This document shows, piece after piece, positions 1-10,957 of a stretch of 64,000 nt of DNA. Origin of the DNA: Rhabdornis inornatus (Eukaryota > Chordata > Aves > Passeriformes > Rhabdornithidae); contig VWZS01007432.1 in assembly GCA_013397075.1 (NCBI GenBank), positions 797,381-861,380 of the forward strand, written 5' to 3'. Every line of letters begins with the position of its first letter. Positions within the stretch are counted from its first letter, which is position 1. Position numbers and translations under genes: made by a program. The notes below the pieces were generated by a model that worked only from the letters and a program-made list of their open reading frames with translations, had not been told where the DNA came from and made no database searches.

Positions 1-3000
1 AAGACCTCATACATTTTATGCTGCCCTCATAATAAACGCAAATACATTTTACTTCTGATTCATCATTGGCCACAAACAAAACATGAACACACACAGCCAT
101 TCTCCAGATAGTATAAATTAGCATAGCAACTGAAGTGTGAGTTGAGCAATGATGATTTACACCATCTGTGCTTACAGCCCATTACCAGTTCATTTCAATA
201 GAAGTGTACCAGCCTACAGACAAGTGACTAACAGTGAGTAAGTGCAAAAAGTAAGTGAGGTGGGTGTTTATTGTGACAACTATCTTAATTTCTGGAATGT
301 GTTTGTGATTTTTTTTAATGTATCAGCTTTTTTGTTGTTTTTATTTAAATATTCTCACTTTGGATATATTGGAAAGTGAGAAATGTTACTAGTTAAGTTT
401 TTCAGTTGCTGTAGATTTGTCTGAACTTGCTGTTTCTTGAGAACAGTATTTCATTATTCTGTTTCCTGATGACAACATGTTATTATGCTCCTTTTCTGTA
501 AATAATATTTATTATGATCTCCAATTTCAAATGCCTCCTCAAAACGTCATCTTGCTGTTTCATAGAGAAGTGGCTTGACCGTCAAAATAGTAACTTCTTT
601 TTCTGTTTAAGATAACTAGAAAAATCCCCTAAGATTCATAAAGGCTATCCCTAGAACTAGAAATTGTTGCTACTTCTTTCCTTGTCTTTTCACATTGTCT
701 TATGTTATATATCTCACCTATAGCCTTTGTGCGTGTGTGTCCCTTAACTGCAAACTAAGCCAACGAGCTTTAGTGCAAGTGCTTAATTTTAATAATTGCC
801 TGTGCAGGTAAGTAAAACAAAAGTTATTATTTCTTTTCTGAGATGCAAGAGAGAAGGGAAAGGATGAATTAGTGGTTAGATTTGGAATTTAAGAGAACTT
901 GGTTGAGTTCTTTGATCTGTAACCATCTTGCTATATTACCTTGGATGAGTAACTTCATCTCAGTAACTCAGTCTTACATCCATAAAACATGGTTTCATGA
1001 TGCTCCTCTGTCCCACAAAAGACTTACAAAAATAAAGAGTATCTCTACAAATGATGTACATTTCTACTGAGTAATGAATACAGGGTTTATGAAGTAAGGA
1101 GTTACAGGGAAGCAAACAGCTGATGCTCTCCTTCCTTTTTGCTCTGTACTTTCTGCTGCTCCAGTTTCTGTAATTCTTCTTTTCTCTCTCATTGCTCCAA
1201 ATCACCCACTGTTGTCCTACAAAGAACAGGAATATTGCTTCATCTTGCCTTATATTCCAGCCCAAACCCCATATCTGCATCAAACCTAGACCCCTCCACT
1301 TGCATACCACCCCCAGCTTATTGGATGGGCTGTGAATCTGGCAGTCCTAGAGAAGCTACAGGGAAGCAGAGCTATGAACACTACCTGCAGTGACAGAGGA
1401 GTGCGGCAATTCTCATTTAATCATTTTCCAGAGAGACAGAACTTCCAAGGTGTGATGCACACATGGCAGGGAAGAATCACTGTTTGCCCTTGAGCATCGC
1501 TACTCACCACCCCACATCTCTGGTGCCTGCATTTCCCATTCTGCTCAAATTCCTCCTCTCTGGACTGAGCTCTGTGATCTCCCACCGATCTACAGCCACA
1601 AACTTTTCTTTCTTTTGCTCTTTCCCAACCCTCAGTCCTACATCTTCTATAGCTACTGGTTTCCAAATCCGCATGTTCCCATTGCTGCTCTCCCACAAAC
1701 CCGTGCTGCTCTGACTGCTGTACCTTGCTCTCCATGCCAACAAAGGAAGTGGTATCTAAAAATGCTACGAATGTTTTGATGTATCTCAGCAACACTTCTA
1801 CTTTTAAATACCCTGAAAAATAGCTGGTAGCAGTTGTGTCTGGTACAGAAGTCTGCTCTGAAAGCAGATTAGGCCTAACCTGCCACTCTCCCTGAAGCTG
1901 TCCATGAAAAAGTCATGGATCACCTCACCTCCCATCTGGTGACTTGGGTTTTCCCTAATGTGTTTCAGCCAAAACAAACCAGTGCAGCTGACTTCTACTA
2001 TTTAAACTGCTTAAGCTGCTCTGGTTGACTTTGACCAAAGCAAGTTTGGGAGGGATTGAGTGAGCAGCTTGCATGCAGGGAGGGGAAGTGGTAGCCTTTG
2101 GCAGAAGACAGCCATGACGGTGACTGGGAGCTGTCTGAAAATGGCAACCTCTTCAACAATTCCACTTCAGCCTATGGAGGAAGGGAACACCCACAAGGGG
2201 ATTTTAAAGCATGCTAAATTCTGTGCTTTATAGTTCAATTCCCACTTATTTCACAACAGGTTTCACTGGCAAACCACTCCTTTCAACTAGAAGAAACCAT
2301 GATGACGTTACTCAGGCTGTCATTTATCTTTCCCCTGTTTAATCACTGCTAACTGATTAACCAAATTAAGTGCCACAAAATCCATTAGCTGGAAAAGGAA
2401 CAAAAAGCTGTGCTGGCTTTTAGTAATAAAGAAAGAGAAACCTTTGTAAACAAGGTGCATGACCTCCAGCTCTTGAAAGTACTCAGCTATTGCCCCTCCC
2501 TGGCCCCCAAGAACAGGGGCAGTGAGGGGTGACACACTTGCAGCCACTCCTGCCAGAAGTGAGGCATGAACGGGTAGGACATGGGGGAGTGTCAAAGTTC
2601 AAGGGCTGTTGCATAAACTGTTGGATAGCCACCACAATGTCTTTTGCCCTTGTTTTACCCCATATAGACACTTCTGATCTTATCTCACAAACCTCATAAG
2701 AAGGCATAAGAAAGGAATGCTAACTTTAACTCTTTCAGCACCATTTTCTCAAAAAGAAACAGTGAACTTAAGTCAAAAAGTCCATCACCAGAAGTGTAGC
2801 AAAATACATTTCATAGAATTGACAGACTTTAAAAACTTGGGGAGGGGAGGTCAGCAGCCAGGGACACCAGCAAAGCCAGGCACTCTCTCTCCCACATGGT
2901 TCAGGTGTTTGCCAGACTAAGGCCTGACTCTCTCCTGAGTTGCACCTGCAGTTCAGATCATTTCCAGGAGCTTGCTGCACAAGTGGTAGGGAGAAACAAA

Positions 3001-4700
3001 AGGCTCTCAGTGGGGGAAAAAAAAAAAAAAAAAGCTGATGTAAGGACTCTGACATGCAAAGGAGTTTCTGCTCCTGCAAGAGTGGCCATGGCCAGCTGAG
3101 GAAGTCAGCTGCCAACACACTCACACTTTGTCCACTGCAAACAGGAGGCAAAGGATGCAGCTCCTCCTCTCAATGAAATAAGGTCTGATGCTGCTGTGTT
3201 TGAGTCTTCCTGACTCCTTCTGTCTGTGTCTTCAGGTTAGCAACGAGCCTGTCCAGTTTCACCCTGCAGTGCTCTCCCAGATCAGACTTTTGGCTCAAGC
3301 CCAGCTGAAAATAAAAAGTTATTCTTAGTAACAATTTCAACGTGCAGGAATTAATTGTGGTACCACTGGTTTTGTCACACCTTTTATTATGTTAGGAAAA
3401 AGAAATATCCTGACTCTATATTGAAAAAGCTTTAACTTGCTGTTCTACTACAGATTTTTTGCATGTATCTTTTTTTCAGCTAAAAAGAAAAATATTTTCA
3501 AAAGATCACAAGTACTTCTTATTGTTACAGTCTTACAGTCAGCAAACTTTCACAGTCTCAAAATTTAAACAAAACCCAAACCTTTTACATAAGGTGTTAC
3601 TGAGTTGAGATGACAAAAGGGAAGAGAGAATTGAAATGTCTTTCCTCCTCATCACACACCTCTCTCCACTTCTTTTAGTGAGGATAACTATGCTGGAACT
3701 ATTTGTTCCTGCAATTTTCTGGAATGAAAGAGCTGGGGCACTGGCTGTCACCTCCAGTTTCTCTGGCACACTCTCTGATCCCCTTCGTCAAAATGGGTCA
3801 GTTCTAGCTCTGTTAACCAGCAGTTAATTGTGCAGATTTTTAATGCTGTGGGCACTTTGGGAGGTTTGGGAAAGACATCTTTGGGGCCACTGCTTTATTG
3901 AGACAGAAGGGCAAAACTGCTTTTCAGCTACTGGAAAAGGGACATATGCAAAATAGTGAACATCCCAATGTTAATTGCTTTACCATAATTTCTTTTGGTA
4001 ATTTTCACAGCTTTTGATCTTTTGTCTCTCTCATGGAGCTTGGGCTTTTCTCTCCCCCGCATGCTCTGCGCTCCCTCACACAGGACGTGACTGTTCAGTA
4101 AAAGTGCCAACAAGGCTTTCTAACAAGACAGCTCACAACTCCCTAACATGAGGGCCTTCATCAAGGTGATTCTGGGTCAATATTGACAGGATAGATCCCC
4201 CCATACAATTTATTCTGAGCCACCTGCTTCCTCAAACATCAACCATCCACACCATTTTAACGTGAGTGATAGCCACATGCTTTTCTGAAGGCACTTTGGT
4301 TGAAGAGGCAGCCACCAAGAATGTAAGGAACCAATTAATCCTCTTTCTCATGCTGTCTTCCAAGGGCTTCTGGCACAGGGATTCAAAAGTCATCAGAGGT
4401 GATGGACTGGAGTTTGAATTTTGGTGTGCAAGTTGTCCTGCATGCCCAGAAGTGCCAGCAGGTTCCCCATAGTAATGATGCCTCTAAGGGAGAAAGAGGG
4501 CTGCAGAATATTCTGTCATGTCTGGAAGAAGGATGCCTAAGACAGATGTACGTACTTCACCAGTTCGGATTGGTACTAGCCATAACAGATACATGTCAGG
4601 CAAAAATAACATATACTTCTGTGCATCTGCACAGATTTTCACTGGGTGGTTTCAGATTTTTAAATTTATTTAGCAAGGTTATTTAAAGGGCAAAGGCCCT
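1..4700. other. Upstream intergenic DNA, no gene recognised
   Basis: Mostly AT-leaning unique sequence 5' of the DUSP16 promoter. Open frames on both strands are short (under about 130 codons), overlap one another and show no recognisable domain, so I treat them as chance. A 17-A run sits at 3017-3033. In mammals the neighbour on this side of DUSP16 is CREBL2, tens of kilobases away, and nothing resembling its bZIP coding sequence is visible here. Distal regulatory elements may be present but cannot be identified by eye. Confidence 0.6.
3017..3033 (+). repeat. Poly-A run
   Basis: Seventeen consecutive A after a short G run. It has no recognisable retroposon body beside it, so it is scored only as a homopolymer. 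Confidence 0.9.
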
Positions 4701-4734
4701 CAGTGTTCTACATGGCCCACAGGGTGCTCTGCCC

Positions 4735-4827
4735 ATCTGCATGACAGGGGTTAGAACTGGATGACTTTAAGTCCACTTCCCTTCCCTTTCCTCAAACACT
4801 CCGTGGTTGTATGATCCCGTAACACTG
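4735..4827 (+). mobile_element. Degraded CR1 LINE 3' end
   Basis: The text around 4752-4826 (ggttagaactggatgact, then a cttccctt stretch and a ttgtatgat-type end) matches the layout of an avian CR1 3' terminus: a 'ggttggactggatgatctt' core, a 'cccttccaac' stretch and an 'attctatgat' tail. It is strongly diverged and lacks the upstream ORF2 part. It ends only about 40 bp before the CpG island. The family call rests on remembered consensus features, not on a search. Confidence 0.5.
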
Positions 4828-5382
4828 CCACAGGAGATGTGACGCCTTGACACCCAAGTGGTTCAGCATCGCACCACACAGCGGCACACTGTAGAAGCAA
4901 AGGCCGGGCCGGTATTTAGGGCTGCCCCCTCAGCTGGTGCAGGGCAGAGGGGAGGCGAGCTGGCCGAGCGGACCAGGCCGAGCGGCCGAAGCGGCGGGGC
5001 CGAGGCGTCGCGAGGCGCCACATGGCCGGCAGGGCCCGGGCCGCGCGGGGAAAGGGCGGCGGGCGGGGCGGGCCCTGCCGAGAGACCGGAGCGGAGCGGA
5101 GCGAGGGGCGGGCGAGGGGCGGGGAAGGGCCGTGGCGGCGGCTCGGTTGAATCGCTCCGTGGCTCCTCCCAGGGGCGGCCCGGCGGCCGTCGCTGGAGGC
5201 CGCGGGCGGTGGGCCCGTGTTTGCCCTGGGGACAACGAGAGACTCCCCCCTGCCATCGCCTCCCGCCGCCGGGGCTGAGCGGCTGCCGCTGCGGCCCCGC
5301 AGGGATCCTCTCTCGCTGCTCCTCCTCTTTCTCCTTCACCCTCTCCCCCCACCTTCACCCCCCGGCTGAGTTCATTCACTGG

Positions 5383-5431
5383 GATTGGTTTCAAATGACG
5401 CCATCGCTTTATATTTACACCAATGACCTCA
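5383..5431 (+). promoter_or_regulatory. DUSP16: Core-promoter cluster: inverted CCAAT, CRE-like, TATA-like, CCAAT, CRE-like
   Basis: Within 49 bp there is an inverted CCAAT box (GATTGG, 5383-5388), a TGACGCCA CRE/ATF-like site (5396-5403), a TATA-like TTTATATTTA (5408-5417), a forward CCAAT (5420-5424) and TGACCTCA (5424-5431), one mismatch from the CRE palindrome. If the TATA-like element works, transcription would start at about 5435-5450. CRE, CCAAT and TATA elements are typical of inducible MAPK-phosphatase promoters. The motifs are seen directly; their use is inferred. Confidence 0.55.
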
Positions 5432-5591
5432 TCCCAGCAGCTTGAAGTTTACTGACCAGCAAAACTCTTTTCTCTCGCTCGTTCCTCTCCTTGTGCCTGC
5501 TCTTCCCGGGTGTTTGTCGTCGTTTCGGTCATTCTGGGATTCTAAGGCTTTAAAAAAAAACAAAAACTCCCCAAACAAACAAAAAGACCAA

Positions 5592-5606
5592 ACACACACA
5601 CACACA
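5592..5606 (+). repeat. (CA)n microsatellite
   Basis: About seven CA dinucleotides in the probable first exon, set between A-rich and C-rich runs. Confidence 0.85.
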
Positions 5607-5749
5607 AAACCCAACCCCCCCAAACTTTTTTCCTCCTGCCGAGCTTTTCGGCGTGTGTGTCCCCCTCATCCCTGTCCCCTTTTAGTTTTTTCAAGCCATC
5701 GTGGGAGGGAGGGGGGAAGGAGAGGGAAAAGAGAGCTCCAAAGCTCCAA

Positions 5750-5803
5750 ATGTTTCCTTTTTCTGCTCCTCTCCCCCCCCACCTTCACGCTTCCCACTCT
5801 TAG
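5750..5803 (+). other. Possible uORF in the first exon, 17 codons
   Basis: ATG at 5750 is the only ATG in the inferred first exon; the frame runs 17 codons to TAG at 5801-5803. It counts as a uORF only if transcription starts upstream and this exon is used. The encoded peptide is Pro/His/Ser-rich with no recognisable motif. Confidence 0.4.
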
Positions 5804-6117
5804 GAAAAAAAAAAGAAAAAGAAAAAAGCCGAATATATTTTCTTTTCTAATTTTTAAAATTGCTGGGTCTTGGTTGTTGTTTTTTGGGAGGGTTTTGGGG
5901 TTTTTTTTCCCTTACTGAAGAAGAAGGAAAAAGAGGAGCTTTCCCAACGACTGGAAGGAGACAAAGTTGTTTCGGGCAGCAGCGGCGAGGCTGGTGGGCA
6001 ATTGCTTTTATCCTTGCCGAGGGGACAGGCTGACGCACTGACAGGGGTGACACAGTAAGTGCCGCAGCAGCGCACGGGACCCCGGCCCGGGGCCACCCCG
6101 TGGAAGCCAAGCCGGGA

Positions 6118-6187
6118 NNNNNNNNNNNNNNNNNNNNNNNNNNNNNNNNNNNNNNNNNNNNNNNNNNNNNNNNNNNNNNNNNNNNNN
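6118..6187. other. Assembly gap (70 N)
   Basis: Seventy undetermined bases inside the CpG island, just after the candidate first-exon donor. The right flank (about 6188-6222) is a G-rich purine tract (ggagg / gggggag repeats). Such sequence is hard to sequence and can form G-quadruplexes, which probably explains the gap. Its true length is unknown. Confidence 0.99.
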
Positions 6188-9100
6188 GGAGGAGGGGGAG
6201 GGGGAGGGAGGTGAGAGAGAGGCGGGCGGCGGGAGTCCTCCCTCCCTCCTCCCGCATGCCCTTCCCCGCCGCCCCCTCACCTCCGGAGGAGAGCGCCCGC
6301 AGTGGACAGGTCGCTGCCCCGGCCCGGGCAGGCTCCGGCCGCCTCCGCAGGTGGTAAGAATGGGGGCCGGAGGGAGGGGGAACGGCAAGGCACCGCACGG
6401 CACCGGCGGCCGCCCCGCGCTGCCCTCCCTACCTGCTGCCGGCACTCTGCTGCCCGCCGCGGCTCCTGCCTCCCGTCCCGTCCCTTCCCTGCCCTCCTCC
6501 CGGCATCCACCTGCCTCTCCCGTGCGGGGAGGAAGCCCGGCGCCGCCGGAGCGCGGGGCGGGCGGAGGCACCGCCGGCAGAAGCGATGGGAAGGAGCCCG
6601 GGGCTGCCCCGCGGGGGGCTCGGCGCTGCCCGTGAGCCGCGGCGTGCGCGGCTGCCCTGCTGAGCTTAGCCCGGAGCGCCGGCTCTGAGCGGGCTGCGCA
6701 AAATGGTCGGGGATGCTTTAAAGCCCCGGAGGGCTCCCGAAGAAATGCTCAAGTTCTGCCTTCGACTTGGAAAACGTTTAAACTGAGGCGGCTGACAAAA
6801 TGGAGGGCTGCCGCGGCGTCCAGGAGGGAGGCAAATTGCGGATTGTTAACCTGGCATCGCGCTCGCCTGAGCTGCCGGCCCGGGGCTGGCGCCGGCCTGA
6901 CAGATCCCCGCGCCCGGCTTTGTCCCCGCGGCCCGGGATGCGGGGCTGAGCGCGCATCACCAGGTGTATGGGATGTGCCTATTGCCGAGCCTGACCAATG
7001 ACAGGATTTTTCAGCGGCCAAAAAACACTTGGTTACATGTCAGACTAGAAGCTGGGATTTTTAAAATTATTTTATTTTTATTTTAATAGAAAAGGAAGCC
7101 CAGGAGAATTCACTTCCTTTTACCGTCGTTCCAGCTGGTTGAAATATAAAATCGATTTCTTTGGTTTTCCTTCAAATGAAGGGTGTAGTGATAGCGATCT
7201 GTATTGTCTGACCTATGACTAACTTTTTTTGTTCAAACATTCGGTGTATACCCAGCAGAATAAATAGATCTGTGCTAGTTTTGTAATCTTAAAGCAGATT
7301 GAACTGTTTCTCTTTGCAAGGATGTGTGTTGGGGTTCTTAAAAGAGAAACCCCAACCAAAACCCCAGAATGATTTTGTAATCCTTGCTCTGAGATTTATG
7401 CTATTCCTGGCAGTGTGTGGTTTGGTAGATACAGAGTTTACAAAGTCACAACTGACCAAACAGGAGTTGGTTTAGACTCTTGTGTTTTGAGGGAGGTGAA
7501 AAAATAGTAAGTCCTAATTTCTTTTTATGGTGTTCATCCCACTGCCCATTGGAGATTGAAACATTCATCACAGTTGTTTATGTTGGTTGTCTGGGAGTTT
7601 CTGCTTGAATGTGGAGTGAAGTATGCAGCAGGGAGGTGTACATGTATTTTTAGCTTTCATTTTTAATGACAAAAGATACAAAGAATAGTGATACAAGAAA
7701 ATCTTGCATTTACTGAGTATGCTTATTAATATTTTGAGGATGGAATCTATAAGAAATATCTGAGTTGTAGTAAGTTCCACTTGTTTTGTTTGTTTAATAC
7801 AGTAGTGCTTTGGTAAATCCTAATACAGAATTTAAAAGACCCTTTTCAAGTGAACAGATACATAAAAGCAGCAGAGAATGTGTCAGTTCCTGTGCTACAA
7901 ATGGTAGCTTCAAAATGCTTTTTTTTTGCTGTGGTTTAATACATATGGAAAGGTCCAGAAAAACAAACCAAGCATTTAAAAACATAACATGTCGTATAAA
8001 GATACCTGAGTACATTCCTGCTCCAGTAGATCTGCTTTTGTTAGCTACCCAAGCAGATGTAATGGAACAAAATCATACCAGAAAAGCTTCTGTAGAAGAT
8101 AGCGAGCTCAGTTATCTTTGTTTCTGTAAAAATGCACGCTCTTCTTCCAGCAAAGACAGCTGGCCAGGCAGGGGTGTTTGCTTTTAGCTTGGCCTGACCA
8201 TAGGGACGGTGTCGGCAGAAGCTGTGCAGGAATGTGTTAAATGGATTTCGCTGGGAGCTCTGTCTCCCAAGCCAGCCCCGGCGGGGTGCCAGCCCTCACT
8301 CAGCCCGTGGGAGGAGTTGTGGTTGGATCTGCCATGTGCCTGTGCACCTTCCTTGGCAAATCGACTCTGCCCTGCGAGCTCTGTGCTGCTGCTCACAGGG
8401 GCAGTGAGGCCATACGGAGTCACTGGAAACTGGATGTGAGATGGGCCAGTCACTCTTCTGCCTATCAGATGAGAGATTCACATAGGCCTTCCAAGCCCTC
8501 AGGGGCTAAATTCAGGCTCTTCTCAGCCTTCCTAAGAAATGTCAAACAGCCAAGTTAGATGTTGATTTCTGTTACTTGCATTTATCTTCAAGTAAGCTCT
8601 GCTCCAACACATTGGGGTAGCAAGAGATGTGTGCAGAGTGAGGGCTTTCTCCGTCACCTGGGTTTTTAAAGTTCAGTGCCATAATCTTCACACTGATTCA
8701 GCAATATTCACTGTTTTCAAAATACAGTTTTGCTAAGAAATACAGTAAGTACGGCTGAAGCACTTTTTCCCCCCAAGAAAAAGGAGGCAGCAGGATGATA
8801 GCTTTCACTTTGTAGTATGTCGCCTGAATTTTCTAGGACATTTCTTTTTCCCTTCTGTAGAAGCAGTCAGGAAAGCACCATGGATATTCCTCAAGTGCTG
8901 ACAGTCCTTAATAGCCAGATGGCATAGAGTAGTTACTGTCAAAGGATGAGGTTTGGAAGGATTGACACATCCCTTCCTTTTTCTTTTCCACATTTTTTTT
9001 CAGCCTTTGAAAGAAACATGGGTTTGGTCTGTGACTCCACTGAATCTGCCTCTCTGGATTTGTTATGATAGTGACTAAATGCTTCTTGCAATCTTGTAGT

Positions 9101-10918
9101 ATTTTGTGCACGGTTGTGTAATGCTACATCCTTGATTATTTAAGAATTTTCAAGAAGCTGATTTTCTTGGTAATAGAAGAAGCATGTCCCTAATGTGTCA
9201 ATTCTCTACAATTCCTTAGGGATTGCATCCAGAATGAGCATTGTGACATGGAGGATTTCTGTAGAATATTTTAGATACCGAGAAGTACATGTCGCTATCA
9301 CTAATATTTCTGTGGTTTATTTATATCCCCCTCATAAACAAATGGTAGTGTATCATCCTTTAGAGCTTCCAGTTGCATACATGGCCTCTACTATCTGCAC
9401 AAATCAAAAGCCACAGGTGATGGCTGGGCCTTGTGGTATGGGTCAGGATCTTGTTGTGGACTAAAGCTATTAATTGACTGAAGACCAGGGGTCATTTTCA
9501 AGAAGGTGAAGTGAACGCTAAGTTCAGGCTGCTTCGTAGTTGTTAATTTAGGGGACCCTATCCCCAGGAATTTATCACTATAGTAAGTATCCTTACCCCA
9601 ATACTAAAGCCAATGGAGGTCAGACTGCCTCTGGAGCAAGGGAGTAGGCTGGGATGGATGCCCAGTGCTCCTGCAGTATTCCTGCTGTCTGAGGACAGGC
9701 ATGGCAACAGGGCAGCTTGTATCACTACTTCACTTCCTTGCTCCACCGTGTGTGATCTTTACATTGGTGCTGTCTCGTCAGCTCCAAACAGCAAATCTCT
9801 ATTATAGTTACTCTCTAAGTTCCCATAACACCCGAAGGAAGAGAAAAATAGATATTAATGGTCAAGTTTGGCATCTTAACTTCTAGGTGTGCCTAGCTTT
9901 AACCTGAGCAGTTCTTGGTTTGCCCATGGGTAGGGCCTGCTGGCAGGTACCACTGGGCTCCAGTGGAGATGGTGTTGGGCACCAGTGAATTACTGCTCAG
10001 GACTCAGAGCAGACCTGCATGGAGGGTGTGTGTATGGAGGGCAAGAGCCAAGATGGGCATGAGTTCAAGGCCCTGTGTTTCCTTCTGCTGAGCTATGTGG
10101 TCTGCTGCTGAGCCAAGAGTGTCCTACTCGGAGCTGGCTATGGGAAGGCTGGCAGCCTTCCATGTTGTGTCCTTATGAAATGCTCCGGCAGCTGAAAAAA
10201 ACCCCACTGAAATTAATAATTGGGCAAGCTAGGAAAGAGGGGGAAGAGTGTTGTTTCAGTGATGGGAGGTTTCCGGTGGGACCGCGGGGATTCAGTGGGG
10301 TCATTCCCAAGCTCCCGTGGTGCTGCTTTTCTGTGCTTTCACTGTCTGAAGCTGGAAGGTATGAAAGGAACTCCCGTAACAAGGTTCTTCTTTGAGGGGA
10401 GTTTAGTTATCTCTGCTCTCTCCTGGTTACAATATGATACTTATGTTGCCAGTGACTTACACAGATTGTCTAAGTGTGTTTTTGGAACTAATTTTTCCCT
10501 GTGCCGTGTGAGTTTTCACACTGTTCCTCATACACTATGATCAGTTCCTTGCACAGACCTCTTCAGGTACATTTGCGCTCTTCTTCGCTTTCAAGCTGAA
10601 GATGCAAACTTCTATCATTTGTTTAGCAAATAAAGATACAAAAGTAGAGATGTGCGGAAGCTTTCATTACTTGAGAATAAATGTAATTTTTTTCTCCATA
10701 AGATCTTTTTACACACTAGTCGGAGTGATGGTTTGGTAAAATAATATGAAAAAAAGTATTCATAAAATCCTAGTGTAACTGTGTTCCATTACATTAGTTC
10801 GGCAGAAAATGGACACATTTTCTGATATTGAGACTGAAATAGCATTATCCATTTTCATTCTGCTTCACTTGATTTTTGCTTTACTAAAATGATTTATGAA
10901 TTGAGCCTGTTGACTAAA

Positions 10919-10957
10919 TAGACTGATAGATCAGTCTATGTTGACTGATAGATCAGT
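10919..10957. repeat. Two copies of a short palindromic motif
   Basis: GACTGATAGATCAGT occurs at 10921-10935 and again at 10943-10957. The first copy lies in a 20-bp hairpin (10919-10938) with 9-bp perfect arms (TAGACTGAT / ATCAGTCTA) and a 2-base centre. The repeat period is 22 bp. Confidence 0.85.

Larger units (their letters stand above)
5440..6054 (+). other. DUSP16: Probable non-coding first exon (5'UTR) of DUSP16
   Basis: The start is inferred from the TATA-like element about 30 bp upstream. The end is placed before a GTAAGT donor at 6055-6060 (exon end ACA). An alternative donor is GTAAGA at 6354-6359, beyond the assembly gap. The stretch is rich in pyrimidine tracts, a short CA repeat (about 5592-5606) and A/T runs, as expected for an untranslated leader. 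It has a single ATG, at 5750, which opens a 17-codon uORF closing with TAG at 5801-5803. Neither exon boundary can be proven without a transcript. Confidence 0.45.
4866..6955. promoter_or_regulatory. DUSP16: CpG island over the DUSP16 promoter and first exon
   Basis: GC content and CpG density rise sharply near 4866 and fall back near 6955, in contrast to the AT-leaning DNA on both sides. GC boxes (GGGCGG type) are visible at 5061-5072, 5105-5112 and 5116-5124, next to a GGAGC micro-repeat at about 5087-5103. An AT-richer stretch at about 5380-5960 interrupts the island and holds the core-promoter-like motifs and probable leader exon. A 70-base N gap lies inside. The position, 5' of a + strand DUSP16 gene with a non-coding first exon, suggests this is its promoter. 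The GC-rich sequence also opens frames on both strands that are not credible genes. Confidence 0.8.

Noticed and set aside
1..4860. Divergent neighbour gene sharing the CpG island
   Set aside because: No coding exon in the - direction is recognisable upstream. In mammals the neighbour on this side lies tens of kilobases away, so a shared promoter is not supported.
4863..5445. Long open frames on both strands in the CpG island (up to about 195 codons)
   Set aside because: GC-rich sequence has few stop codons, so overlapping frames open on both strands at once. The translations are Arg/Gly/Pro-rich low complexity with no known domain.
6008..6571. Frames of 180 or more codons on the - strand across the N gap
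   Set aside because: They run through undetermined bases and GC-rich island sequence, so their length is an artefact.
7810..8187. 125-codon + strand open frame in the first intron
   Set aside because: No recognisable domain, no splice or promoter context, and a length that is not unusual for chance in 64 kb read in six frames.
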